Below are positions 53,835 through 62,304 of a stretch of DNA of 64,000 nucleotides, in pieces. Each line of letters starts with the position of its first letter. Position 1 is the first letter of the stretch. The notes below the pieces were generated by a model. It saw nothing but the letters and a program-made list of their open reading frames with translations, was not told where the DNA came from and searched no databases. This stretch comes from Rhodospirillales bacterium. GTDB lineage: Bacteria; Pseudomonadota; Alphaproteobacteria; SMXQ01. Where the stretch lies: the NCBI GenBank assembly GCA_018666775.1, contig JABIXC010000004.1, positions 56,669 through 120,668 of the forward strand, in the 5' to 3' direction. The position numbers and the translations under genes are program-made.

Positions 53835-55966
53835 GCGCTTGCCCCCTTTGATGGGTCATCATAGTCAAGAACCAGATTGCTGTGCTCATCAAGGCGGGCG
53901 CCCCAGTGTTCAGGGATCACGGTGGTGGCATCCATTTGTTCGACGATGGCAGGCCCGATCAAACGGGCCCCCGGGGGCAAAAGGTCGCGTTCATAAACCG
54001 GCACTTTGGTTTCTGTTTTTGCATCAAACCAGATCATGCGGTGGTCTTTCAGGGCAGGGCTGGAATCAGTTTTGTCCGTGGGCACGGTGATGACCGGGGC
54101 AACGTATTTGGGGACAGACACGCGGACGCGTAGGCGATAGCTGACAACTTCAACGCCTTTTTCCGGGACGGCGTGGCCGTGAATTTGTTCGTGGCGGGCA
54201 TCAAAGCGGGTGCGCAGTTCACCCAAAACATCGTTGCTTAATGCCCCAAGCCCATCGAGAGAGACGCGCAATTCATAGCCCTGCCCGGTGTAGCGAAGGT
54301 CCAGTTCGCGCGCAAATTCGGCCGCTTCATCGCCCAACCCTTCGGCGATTAGTTCTGCGCGGGCGCGTCGTTCCAGTTCTGCAAACAAGGCTTCGCCGTG
54401 ATTGGGATCAAGGGTATCCAGCGGGCGCAGTTCAGACCGGACATAATCATGGACAACATCAGAACACAAAAGCCCAAGGGCGGAAAATGCACCGGGACGC
54501 GATGGCACAAGAATGCGGGTAATGCCAAGCTCCAGCGCAACAGCGGCGGCGTGAACCGCACCGGCACCGCCAAAGGGCAGCAGGGTAAATTCCCGGGGCT
54601 CCAGCCCGCGTTTGGCGGCAAAAACGCGCACTTCATCGGCCATGCGTTCATCAACGATGCGTCGAATGCCAACGGCGGCTTCACGCATGGAAAGTTTGAT
54701 GGGGTCCCCCACATGGGTCTCAAGCGCGGTTTCTGCGGCCTTGATATCCAGACCCTGAGAGCCACCTAAAAAATAACCGGGGTTTAAAAAACCACAGACA
54801 ATATCGGCGTCGGTGACGGTTGGGCGAAGCCCGCCGCGTCCATAACAGGCCGGTCCCGGATCAGCCCCGGCACTTTCGGGGCCAACGGTCAAAAACCCGC
54901 CACCATCGGCCCGGGCAATGGAGCCGCCACCTGCTGATATGGTGGTCATGTCCAGTGCGGGTACATCGACTTGGCGTCGGGCAACCACGCCTTCGGTGAC
55001 TTCCAGCGGGGTGCCGCCTTCGATGAAGGCGATGTCGGCGCTGGTGCCACCCATGTCGAGCGTGATGAATCCTTGCTGGCTTTTATCGCCGGCACTTTCC
55101 ATCCATGCGGCGGCCTGGGCACCGGCGGCGGGACCAGACAGCAAAGTGTGAACGGTGTTTTCGCCCCGGGTGGCAGCGGCAAAGGGCATGACCCCGCCAT
55201 TGGATTGCATCAGAAATTTTTGCTGGGTGGTGATGCCCAGATCATCCAGACCATCGGATAGTTCCGCGATATAGCGGGTCAGCACCGGTGCCAGATAGGC
55301 ATTGACCAGCGTGGTCGACAGCCGTGGCCATTCGCGAATGCGCGGCAAAACTTCGGATGAAATGGAAACATGAATGTCGGGGGCAACCGATTTGATGATG
55401 GCCCGGGTGCGTTGTTCATGATCGGGATTCATATAAGAAAAAAGATAGGCAATGGCGATGGATTCCACGCCTGCGCTCGCTAATGAAAGGGCTGCGTCTT
55501 TAACCGCAGCTTCATCCAATGGGGCCAGTTCATTGCCTTCATAATCGATGCGCCCGGGGATTTGCCGGGTCCGGCTTTGGGGCGCGATGGGGGATGGTTT
55601 GTCATAGAAATAATCAAAGGGATTGCCGTCGCGCGATTGGTTCTGGATTTCCTGAATGGCATTAAAGCCTGCATTCACCATCAGCCCAACACGCGCGCCG
55701 CGCATTTCCAGCAGGGCATTGGTGGTGATGGTTGTGCCATGGGCGAAAAAGCCAATTTCGCCCGGGTCAATGCCTGCATCCAAAAACCGCCTGACGCCAC
55801 CCAAAACCCCAAGGGCTGGATTGGCGGGCGTGGAAGATACTTTTTCGACCTTGATGTCACCGGCCTGCTGATCGAACAGGACCAAATCCGTGTGGGTCCC
55901 ACCCACATCAACGCCCAAACGATACCGGCCCCCGGCGTGTGTCACGATATGGCGATTTGATGCCAT
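53831..55966 (-). CDS. hyuA: Hydantoinase A / N-methylhydantoinase alpha subunit
   Basis: A 711-residue HyuA protein. The N-terminal ATPase loop is RLGVDVGGTHTDLVLFD. GFFAHGTTITTNALLEMRGA, LLSGPAAGAQAAAW, GGTSADIAFIEGG and ISAGGGSIARADGGG are hallmarks of the ATP-dependent hydantoinase/oxoprolinase family. It acts with the hyuB product. Both genes are probably driven from the 142-base divergent gap at 55967-56108. Confidence 0.92.
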   Translation of the reverse strand: MASNRHIVTHAGGRYRLGVDVGGTHTDLVLFDQQAGDIKVEKVSSTPANPALGVLGGVRRFLDAGIDPGEIGFFAHGTTITTNALLEMRGARVGLMVNAGFNAIQEIQNQSRDGNPFDYFYDKPSPIAPQSRTRQIPGRIDYEGNELAPLDEAAVKDAALSLASAGVESIAIAYLFSYMNPDHEQRTRAIIKSVAPDIHVSISSEVLPRIREWPRLSTTLVNAYLAPVLTRYIAELSDGLDDLGITTQQKFLMQSNGGVMPFAAATRGENTVHTLLSGPAAGAQAAAWMESAGDKSQQGFITLDMGGTSADIAFIEGGTPLEVTEGVVARRQVDVPALDMTTISAGGGSIARADGGGFLTVGPESAGADPGPACYGRGGLRPTVTDADIVCGFLNPGYFLGGSQGLDIKAAETALETHVGDPIKLSMREAAVGIRRIVDERMADEVRVFAAKRGLEPREFTLLPFGGAGAVHAAAVALELGITRILVPSRPGAFSALGLLCSDVVHDYVRSELRPLDTLDPNHGEALFAELERRARAELIAEGLGDEAAEFARELDLRYTGQGYELRVSLDGLGALSNDVLGELRTRFDARHEQIHGHAVPEKGVEVVSYRLRVRVSVPKYVAPVITVPTDKTDSSPALKDHRMIWFDAKTETKVPVYERDLLPPGARLIGPAIVEQMDATTVIPEHWGARLDEHSNLVLDYDDPSKGASA

Positions 55967-56065
55967 GGGTACTCCCTTAGACTTTTATATTTGGGATGTT
56001 TTTAACCGATGACAGGTTTATAGCAAGTTCTGGCTGAACCGCTTGCTCATTCAGAGGCTCAGGGG

Positions 56066-56090
56066 CTAAATTGGCGAAATACTAATTTAG
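56066..56090. promoter_or_regulatory. Inverted repeat in the hyuA / small-ORF divergent region
   Basis: CTAAATT at 56066-56072 and AATTTAG at 56084-56090 form a 7-bp inverted repeat with an 11-base spacer. It lies 18 bases before the start at 56109 and about 100 bases before hyuA. It is a candidate operator or part of a promoter. Confidence 0.4.
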
Positions 56091-56108
56091 GCTAATCAGG
56101 AGCATAAA

Positions 56109-56312
56109 ATGGCAGGCATTAAGGTCAAAATCGATTGGGAAGTACGCGATTATCACATCAATTTCCTGAAAGACATGGCGGCAAAATACAACATCCCCGA
56201 TGAAGCCAAGGCCATGCGGGTGTTGCTGGATTACGCATTACAAGACAGTGATCTGGATGAAGTGTTCGAGAAAAAGAACATGCGCTGCATTTCTTGCGGC
56301 GGGGTGGTCTAG
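56109..56312 (+). CDS. Small conserved-looking protein with C-terminal CISC
   Basis: A 67-residue protein I do not recognise. Residues 5-45 look like a strand followed by two helices (KIDWEVRDYHINFLKDMAAK, then PDEAKAMRVLLDYAL), a layout that resembles ribbon-helix-helix proteins. It ends with MRCISCGGVV, a CxxC pair that could bind metal or form a disulfide. AGGAG lies about 6 bases before the ATG. The stop overlaps the GTG start of the alpha/beta hydrolase by one base, so the two are coupled and probably work together. Confidence 0.72.
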   Translation: MAGIKVKIDWEVRDYHINFLKDMAAKYNIPDEAKAMRVLLDYALQDSDLDEVFEKKNMRCISCGGVV

Positions 56313-57490
56313 TGTCTGTTTCTCCTGATGCGTTTCTAGAAGGCCTGAAAGGCAATGATATTCTGGTTCCCCTGACCTGGGACCAGTGGATGGCCGTGGA
56401 GCCGCCCCATGAAGGGGTTGGGTTCGATATCAAAGAGGTCACCACCCGATATGCGCGTAACGGGTATGATTGGGATATTCATGGCCGGTTGTACACGCCA
56501 GAAAAAGAAACCAATGGGGAAATCGCCTTTGTGTTTTTCCATGGCGGCGCGGATTCGGAAATGGTGTTCGATGAAACCCCCGATGGGCGCCCCGGTCAGG
56601 CCCGCGCATTGGCGGCCCAGGGGTTCAAGGTTCTGACCATTACCTATCCCGGCCATTATGCGCCGGGCAATCATTGGGCCGAACCCATTGCCACCCGCCA
56701 GCCGATTTATCTTTTGGATCAGGCCTTGGGTCTGGATGAAAATCTCGACCGCAATGAAAAATGCACCTTCAATGTGATCTTGCAGGGTGCCGGGCAATTG
56801 GTGGATGAAAATCTTGCCGGCCGGCGCTTGCTGGTCTGGGGCCATTCAACGGGCGGGCCCATGGCTGTGGCCTTGATGGAACATACCAACAATACAGTGT
56901 TTGGCCTGCTGGGGTTTGGCTCTGGCGGAAACGATGGCTGGCGTCGCGATTGGCGTGAAGAAACGGGCGCTGAAAAAGACGTCATTCATCCTTATGGCCA
57001 TATGTCGCGTCGATCACCTGATACGTATCGTGCATCGGGATATGAAGACCCCGAAGATTTGTGTCCTTGGGGCGGGCCAGAAGAATTATTTCAATGGGCA
57101 GAAAACGCACACCGCTCACAAATGAAAACCGGGCTTTGCGATAACCAGCATCGGGGCCAGATGGCTTCGATTGAACTCTGGCCACCAAAGACCGGATTGC
57201 CCAGGGATGAATATTTCTCTCATTTGGAAAATCCTGATCCCGATTGGCTGAAATCCATCTCGGTGTTGTTTCTGGTTGGCGACAATGACAAGGGCCATTG
57301 GGTTGCGGGCAAAGACATTGCTGATAAACGCGATATGTGGATGTCCAAACGTTACCGGGAATCCGGGGTGCATCGTTCCCATGTGGCATTGATCCCGCGC
57401 TATGGCCATTTCGGGTTTATGGAACTGCACAATGAAAAATTTGTTTATCTGTGGCTATGGGCGTTGAAGCAGGGCTATTTCGAAGGCTAG
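56312..57490 (+). CDS. Alpha/beta hydrolase
   Basis: A 392-residue alpha/beta hydrolase. The nucleophile is Ser179 in LLVWGHSTGGPMAV, the oxyanion region is AFVFFHGGADSEM, the acid is in LFLVGDNDKGHW and the late His is in ALIPRYGHFGFME. It is longer than most simple hydrolases because of a helical cap of about 90 residues between the nucleophile and the acid. GTG 56312 is chosen because it overlaps the preceding stop by one base. It is probably an esterase or amidase of the neighbouring pathway; the substrate is unknown. Confidence 0.82.
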   Translation: MSVSPDAFLEGLKGNDILVPLTWDQWMAVEPPHEGVGFDIKEVTTRYARNGYDWDIHGRLYTPEKETNGEIAFVFFHGGADSEMVFDETPDGRPGQARALAAQGFKVLTITYPGHYAPGNHWAEPIATRQPIYLLDQALGLDENLDRNEKCTFNVILQGAGQLVDENLAGRRLLVWGHSTGGPMAVALMEHTNNTVFGLLGFGSGGNDGWRRDWREETGAEKDVIHPYGHMSRRSPDTYRASGYEDPEDLCPWGGPEELFQWAENAHRSQMKTGLCDNQHRGQMASIELWPPKTGLPRDEYFSHLENPDPDWLKSISVLFLVGDNDKGHWVAGKDIADKRDMWMSKRYRESGVHRSHVALIPRYGHFGFMELHNEKFVYLWLWALKQGYFEG

Positions 57491-57500
57491 GAGAAACACC

Positions 57501-57722
57501 ATGACCAAAGACAGTGAAATGGAAAGCCGTCTGATTGATCTGGAACAGCGTTTGGCCCATTTCGAACAGATGGCAGAAGATCTCTCTACCATGGTCATCG
57601 AACAGGGCAAGACCATCACCAATTTGCAAACGCAATTGGCCGGGGTAAACATGAGTTTACAAGATGCCCTGTCTGAACTGGGTGAGACCGAGACAGAAGA
57701 AAAACCACCGCCGCATTACTAA
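57501..57722 (+). CDS. slyX: SlyX family protein
   Basis: A 73-residue coiled-coil protein. MESRLIDLEQRLAHFEQMAE, then NLQTQLAGVNMSLQDAL and the C-terminal EKPPPHY match SlyX. Function is not known; it is often found near FKBP-type genes in other bacteria. It starts 10 bases after the hydrolase stop. Confidence 0.9.
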   Translation: MTKDSEMESRLIDLEQRLAHFEQMAEDLSTMVIEQGKTITNLQTQLAGVNMSLQDALSELGETETEEKPPPHY

Positions 57723-57735
57723 CTTTTGGGCCTTG

Positions 57736-58020
57736 ATGACAAAAGAACCATCCCCTTACTATCTTTATGTGGTGATGAACGGTGCCGGGCTTCTTTACAC
57801 CGGCATCGCCTTGGATGTTGACGCGCGTCTGGAACACCATAACGGGGGCACAGGCGCTAAATTTACCCGGGGCCGTGGGCCGTGGGCCGTGGTGCATGAA
57901 GAAGGCCCGATGGATCATGGTGATGCCTTGCGCCGGGAAATGGCAGTCAAACGGGATCGGTCCTTAAAGGCATCCCTGAAGGCAAAATTTGCACGAAATG
58001 GCAAAAACGAAGCGGGCTGA
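57736..58020 (+). CDS. GIY-YIG nuclease superfamily protein (YhbQ/UPF0213-like)
   Basis: A 94-residue protein with a compact GIY-YIG domain: YYLYVVMNGAGLLYTGIALD supplies the two strands, RLEHHNGGTGAKFTRGRGPW the catalytic Arg region, and ALRREMAVKR the later Glu helix. Members of this small group may be DNA-structure nucleases. ATG 57736 begins 13 bases after slyX. Confidence 0.88.
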   Translation: MTKEPSPYYLYVVMNGAGLLYTGIALDVDARLEHHNGGTGAKFTRGRGPWAVVHEEGPMDHGDALRREMAVKRDRSLKASLKAKFARNGKNEAG

Positions 58021-58094
58021 GTGTTGCCCTGACAGGTGCTTTCGGCCATGATGGCGGTTAATAAATCAGACACATTAAACAGGGGAATTGCATC

Positions 58095-59351
58095 ATGACC
58101 GATCGAGCTAGACAGATCATCAGAACCACTTTGACAGCAGGCGTTCTGGCAGGGCTGGGGCTGGGGCTGATGGCACCGTCTTCAGCGCGTGCGGCCGGGG
58201 ATGATTATTTCGCAGGCAAGCAAATCCGCTACATCATCGCCACCACATCAGGGGGTGGGTATGATTATTACGCCCGCCTTGTTACCCGGCATATGCGGGG
58301 TTACCTGAAGAATATGAAGTTTGTTGTGATCAATCGCCCAGGGGCGGGCCATGTGATCGGGGCCAACCTGATCTATATGGCAAAACCCGATGGCCTGACC
58401 ATTGGCACGTTTAATACCGGGTTGATTTACGCCCAGTTGATCAAGCGCAAGGGCATCCGGTTTGATCTGACCAAAATGTCATGGATCGGCAAGGCAGCGG
58501 CGGACCCCCGCATGGTGGCAACAGGTGCGACCCTTCGGTTTAAATCCATTATGGATTTCAAAGGCGGGGATAAAACCCATAAATTTGGCGCAGCCGGCAT
58601 TGGCTCTGCGGCCTATAACGAAGCCATCATGTTGTCGAAGGCTTTTGATCTGAACATCCAGCTTATTCCCGGTTACGGCGGCACCCATTCCCAGCTTGGC
58701 ATTATGCGCGGCGAAATTGTCGGCATGATGGGCGGGCGGTCTTCGGTGCGCAATTTTGTTGATGCCGGAAAGGGCCGCTATGTGCTTCAGGTAGGCGGCA
58801 CACCGGTTGCGGGCGTACCGCAAGCAAAAGACGTTGCGACGGACGCCGATGGCAAGGCCATTGTTGCGCTGATCTCATCTCAGGCAGAACTGGCACGCTT
58901 TACCGCTGGCCCTCCGGGCATGAATGCAGCGGCGCTTGGCGTATTGCGTGCGGCCTATAAAAAGGCATTGCTTGATCCCAAACTTCGGGCAGAAGCAAAG
59001 GCTGCCAAACGACCCATCAAACCGGGCTTTGGTGACGATATTGCCAAACGGGTTCGGGGCGCGTTCAAGCAAACGCCGGCGACTATTGCACTTTTGAAAA
59101 AGGTTTTGGCAAAGAAAGCGCCAACCAACATGGCGTCTAGGACCAAGTTGTTGACCAAAACCCCCGATGGGCGCTGGATCACGTTCAAGCACGGATCAAA
59201 AACCATCAAGTCGAAGATTTCCGGATCACGGACCAAGATCACCGTTGGTGGCAAGAAGGCCAAACGTAAGTCACTGAAGGTCGGCATGGTCTGCGACATT
59301 GCCTACAAACGCGGCAAACGCAAAGAGCCCAAAACTATTAAGTGTAGGTAG
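58095..59351 (+). CDS. TctC-type tripartite transporter binding protein with extra C-terminal domain
   Basis: A 418-residue exported binding protein. The signal peptide ends near ARAA (residue 34). The TctC/Bug core covers about 38-340 (KQIRYIIATTSGGGYDYYARL, VVINRPGAGHVIGANLIYM, GYGGTHSQLGIMRGEI). Bug proteins are usually about 320 residues; here a basic tail of about 75 residues follows, with SRTKITVGGKKAKRKSLKVG and two late Cys residues (GMVCDIAYK and the last CR). No TctA or TctB membrane genes are adjacent. It may bind a carboxylate for a transporter encoded elsewhere or act as a sensor. Confidence 0.82.
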   Translation: MTDRARQIIRTTLTAGVLAGLGLGLMAPSSARAAGDDYFAGKQIRYIIATTSGGGYDYYARLVTRHMRGYLKNMKFVVINRPGAGHVIGANLIYMAKPDGLTIGTFNTGLIYAQLIKRKGIRFDLTKMSWIGKAAADPRMVATGATLRFKSIMDFKGGDKTHKFGAAGIGSAAYNEAIMLSKAFDLNIQLIPGYGGTHSQLGIMRGEIVGMMGGRSSVRNFVDAGKGRYVLQVGGTPVAGVPQAKDVATDADGKAIVALISSQAELARFTAGPPGMNAAALGVLRAAYKKALLDPKLRAEAKAAKRPIKPGFGDDIAKRVRGAFKQTPATIALLKKVLAKKAPTNMASRTKLLTKTPDGRWITFKHGSKTIKSKISGSRTKITVGGKKAKRKSLKVGMVCDIAYKRGKRKEPKTIKCR

Positions 59352-59358
59352 GGGAAAA

Positions 59359-59434
59359 TGGTGCCGGCGCACGGAATCGAACCGCGGACCTGATGCTTAC
59401 AAGGCAACTGCTCTACCAACTGAGCTACGCCGGC
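59359..59434 (-). tRNA. tRNA-Thr (anticodon TGT)
   Basis: Read on the - strand, a complete 76-base cloverleaf. The acceptor stem GCCGGCG pairs with CGCCGGC, and the D arm has AGCTCAGTTGGTAGAGC. The anticodon loop CTTGTAA gives TGT, the T arm has GGTTCGATTCC, and CCA is encoded. It lies 7 bases after the binding-protein stop. A promoter-like sequence is just upstream. Confidence 0.95.
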
Positions 59435-59450
59435 ACATCGTATTTTTCGG

Positions 59451-59479
59451 AACATAACCATCTGTTCGGGTGTTCACAA
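59451..59479 (-). promoter_or_regulatory. Candidate promoter for tRNA-Thr
   Basis: On the - strand TTGTGA (59474-59479) and TATGTT (59451-59456) are separated by 17 bases. Each matches the sigma70 boxes at four of six places. Transcription would start about 10 bases before the tRNA. Confidence 0.4.
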
Positions 59480-59509
59480 GAGCGTGGAGAAAACTTTTGT
59501 GGCTAAAGC

Positions 59510-60262
59510 CTATGGCCCTAGTTTCCCGATGCCGGGAAGCCGGAGCGCCAGCTCTCCGGGATCGACGCCAAAGGAAAGCCCCAACACATTAATTTCCAGT
59601 CCTTCTACCGGTGAGACAATCACGCCAGCCAGTCCAAAGATCGATACCTGCAGGCCGGTGCCGCTGGGTGGGGTGTTGATGAAGGTGGAATCGCCAAGGT
59701 AATCTTTGCCGATGGCCGTTGGCGGCAGGTCAAGGCGAAGGGCAGGGACCTGTCTTGCAACATGGGCGGTGAAGGTGTTGCTGTTTGGCCCGGGCCAGAC
59801 GTGATAGCGATCTTTATAGGGATATGCATTTGCGGCCCGGATAATCTTGGGGATGGCACGTTCGGCATCGGGGCCGCGTAAATCAGCCAAAATTTCAGGG
59901 GCTGAACCATACCAGCGCCGATCCGGGATATCTTGATAAATGGCCAGTGCCGGGTCCCCATGTCGCAGGCGCCAGCCGATCACTTCGTAGATTGTGAAGG
60001 CCGATGCGTTCTCTGGCTTAACCGCGATCCAGGTATGAATGCCAAATGCACCGCGCCATTTAAAAGCCCGCGCGCCGTAGACCTGCACCACGGCTTCTTT
60101 GGTGGTGGCGGGGTCGGGGGCAATGCCCATCGGGGCATCGCTGGCACTGGACCAGTCGCCTTTAAGGCTGGCGGCACCGCTGGCAAGCACCCCAAGAGGG
60201 CCTAAGAGCAAAAGGATAATCAGGCCCAAAACCGAGCCTGAAAGGATGAAGAAGCGTTTCAT
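59510..60262 (-). CDS. DUF3750 family protein
   Basis: A 250-residue protein. An N-terminal signal anchor (FFILSGSVLGLIILLLLGPLG) is followed by an extracytoplasmic domain with VVQVYGARAFKWRGAFGIHTW, YHVWPGPNSNTFTAHVARQVP and LRLDLPPTAIGKDYLGD, the features of DUF3750. Function is unknown; it is predicted to face the periplasm. The start is uncertain: the frame is open to 60415, and ATG 60262 is chosen because the signal sequence begins there, though no clear ribosome-binding site precedes it. Confidence 0.75.
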   Translation of the reverse strand: MKRFFILSGSVLGLIILLLLGPLGVLASGAASLKGDWSSASDAPMGIAPDPATTKEAVVQVYGARAFKWRGAFGIHTWIAVKPENASAFTIYEVIGWRLRHGDPALAIYQDIPDRRWYGSAPEILADLRGPDAERAIPKIIRAANAYPYKDRYHVWPGPNSNTFTAHVARQVPALRLDLPPTAIGKDYLGDSTFINTPPSGTGLQVSIFGLAGVIVSPVEGLEINVLGLSFGVDPGELALRLPGIGKLGP

Positions 60263-60492
60263 AGGGGGATGAAAGCGAAAAAAAAGCGCCCCGTCCAGTG
60301 ACATAGGCGAAACTTGCGAAGAAAGAGAATTTGCACCATCGCGTTTGGATGACATTGCAGCGCCTGAAGGTTGCCAAAGGCGATGGTGCAGAACGTGTGC
60401 CCGAGAGAATGCCATTGGCAGCGGGATCAGTCAATAAAAACGTTTTAAATCAACCAGTTGTTGATATTTTGGTTCGATTGCATCCACTGTTT

Positions 60493-62292
60493 TTATTGTT
60501 TCAGGGCATCCCTTAAGGCATGCCCAAGTGCTGTTATGGCCCCGTCCCATTTTTGTCCATCCATTGCGGGGTCTTCCCGATACAGGGCCATGTTTGGGAA
60601 CCAGGGAGAGAATTCCCCGTCTGCCAGCCAGCGAAATTCAGCAGGGGCGGGCACCAAAACATGGCATTGAAGGGCGGCCCCGCTGGCTATGGCGGCGGCG
60701 GCTAAATGTAGGTTGGTGTTGGAAACACAGGCGTAGCGATCAATCTGTTCCATCAATGCCAGCATGGATTCCAGATCGTCATTCAGGTCGGTGAAATCTG
60801 CTATTTCGCGGCCCAGTTCTTCGGCAAGGCCCTCAACCTCACCCTCAATCGGGTTGCGCTGCAAGGCAATCACGGTTCCGGGCAAGTCTTTTACAGCCAA
60901 AGCCAGCGCCGTTTTAGGGGCAACTTTGTACAGGGTGGTCGGCCCTTTGGTCCCAGCCCGCCAGGTCAGGGCTGTGTATGGCCCGGGGCCAGCATTTTTG
61001 AGGCGTTGGCGGATTAATGCAGCGTTTTCTTCAAGGGCCGCAATGGCAACGGGTGGCGGAGTAATATCGCCCCATCCCGCAAACCAGCCAAGATCTCCGA
61101 TCAAGATATGTTCGCCGTCTTTGGGCGGCGGTGTGGTCTTTGATTGGGCATTATCAATAAACCCCATGCGCTGCACCATGGGCACAAGGCGTTCATCAAT
61201 GCAGGCCGTGATACGCGCGCCATTTTCTTTCAGGCGTGCGGCAAAACGCAGAAAAAATAATTCTTCGCCCAACCCCTGTTCGCCCATCAACACAAAGTGT
61301 CGCCCCGATAGGTCGGCTGCCTGGTCAACAGGGTTATCCGGTGGGGGCCATTTTTTGCGATTGACCATGGGCCGGGCACGATAATCAGACCAGCCGGCCT
61401 TAAAATCTCCTGAAAGCAGGTTGACCAAAGCGCGTTCCCAAAGGGCGATGATGTTCCCCGGTGCCAGCTTCATGGCCTGCTCACAGGCCTCTAGTGCGCG
61501 GGCCTTATGGCCAAGGGTCATCAGTGGCTTTGACAGCCCCCGCCAGGTTTCCCCGTGTTCCGGGTTCAGCTCAAGGGCGGCTTCGAATTTTTCAATTGCC
61601 GCTTCATAGCGTCCCGCATCGTTCAGCGACACACCAAGATTACTGATGGCTTCAAAATAGGTTGGCGCCTTGGCGATGGCTTTTTCCAGCAAAGCGATGG
61701 ATTCTTCAAGATGTTCCATGTCGCGGTGGACGGCGCCAATTGAATTGAGCAACACTGGATAATCAGGGGCAATTTTCAGGCCTTGTTCCAGCGCTTCAAT
61801 GGCCTCAGTTTTTTTGTCAGATGCGGACAGGATCAGGCCAAGATTGTTCCAGTATTCGCCATGATCGGGCCGGATTTTGATGGCTTGGCGGAGGGTGTAT
61901 TCGGCCTTGCGTTGATCCCTAAGCCCAGCGTAGAGAACGCCCAAGCTGTTCATGGCCGCATCATTTTTGGGATCAAGCTTGATCACACGTTTCAGGGTGT
62001 TGACGGCCTTGCTGTTTTCACCGGCGGCGTTTTGGGCCTTGGCAAGGTTGGATAGAAACAAGATATTTTTGGGGGCCGTTTTCAGGGCCTTGGCAATCAG
62101 CTGCGTAGCTTCCACAGGGTCCCGGGTCAGGGTGACCAGACCTAAAAGATGCAGCGCATCGGCATTGGTTGGGGCAAGATCAAGGGTTTGGCGATACAGC
62201 GCTTCGGCTTCACCAAGACGCCCCGCTTGGTGGTGCGAAACGGCCATCGCAAGAAGGCTGTCAGTATTGGCATTGGACGTGGTGGGGCGCAT
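60493..62292 (-). CDS. TPR repeat protein with glycosyltransferase-like C-terminal region
   Basis: A 599-residue protein. About seven to eight tetratricopeptide repeats fill residues 8-285 (AEALYRQTLDLAPTNADALH, AEYTLRQAIKIRPDHGEYW, YEAAIEKFEAALELNPEHGE). The C-terminal half resembles TPR-linked GT9/GT41-like domains (LMGEQGLGEELFFLRFAARL, DRYACVSNTNLHLAAAAIASG). It may glycosylate proteins or be a degenerate relative. It starts 12 bases after rlmB on the same strand. Confidence 0.78.
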   Translation of the reverse strand: MRPTTSNANTDSLLAMAVSHHQAGRLGEAEALYRQTLDLAPTNADALHLLGLVTLTRDPVEATQLIAKALKTAPKNILFLSNLAKAQNAAGENSKAVNTLKRVIKLDPKNDAAMNSLGVLYAGLRDQRKAEYTLRQAIKIRPDHGEYWNNLGLILSASDKKTEAIEALEQGLKIAPDYPVLLNSIGAVHRDMEHLEESIALLEKAIAKAPTYFEAISNLGVSLNDAGRYEAAIEKFEAALELNPEHGETWRGLSKPLMTLGHKARALEACEQAMKLAPGNIIALWERALVNLLSGDFKAGWSDYRARPMVNRKKWPPPDNPVDQAADLSGRHFVLMGEQGLGEELFFLRFAARLKENGARITACIDERLVPMVQRMGFIDNAQSKTTPPPKDGEHILIGDLGWFAGWGDITPPPVAIAALEENAALIRQRLKNAGPGPYTALTWRAGTKGPTTLYKVAPKTALALAVKDLPGTVIALQRNPIEGEVEGLAEELGREIADFTDLNDDLESMLALMEQIDRYACVSNTNLHLAAAAIASGAALQCHVLVPAPAEFRWLADGEFSPWFPNMALYREDPAMDGQKWDGAITALGHALRDALKQ

Positions 62293-62304
62293 TTGGGTTC
62301 CAGA

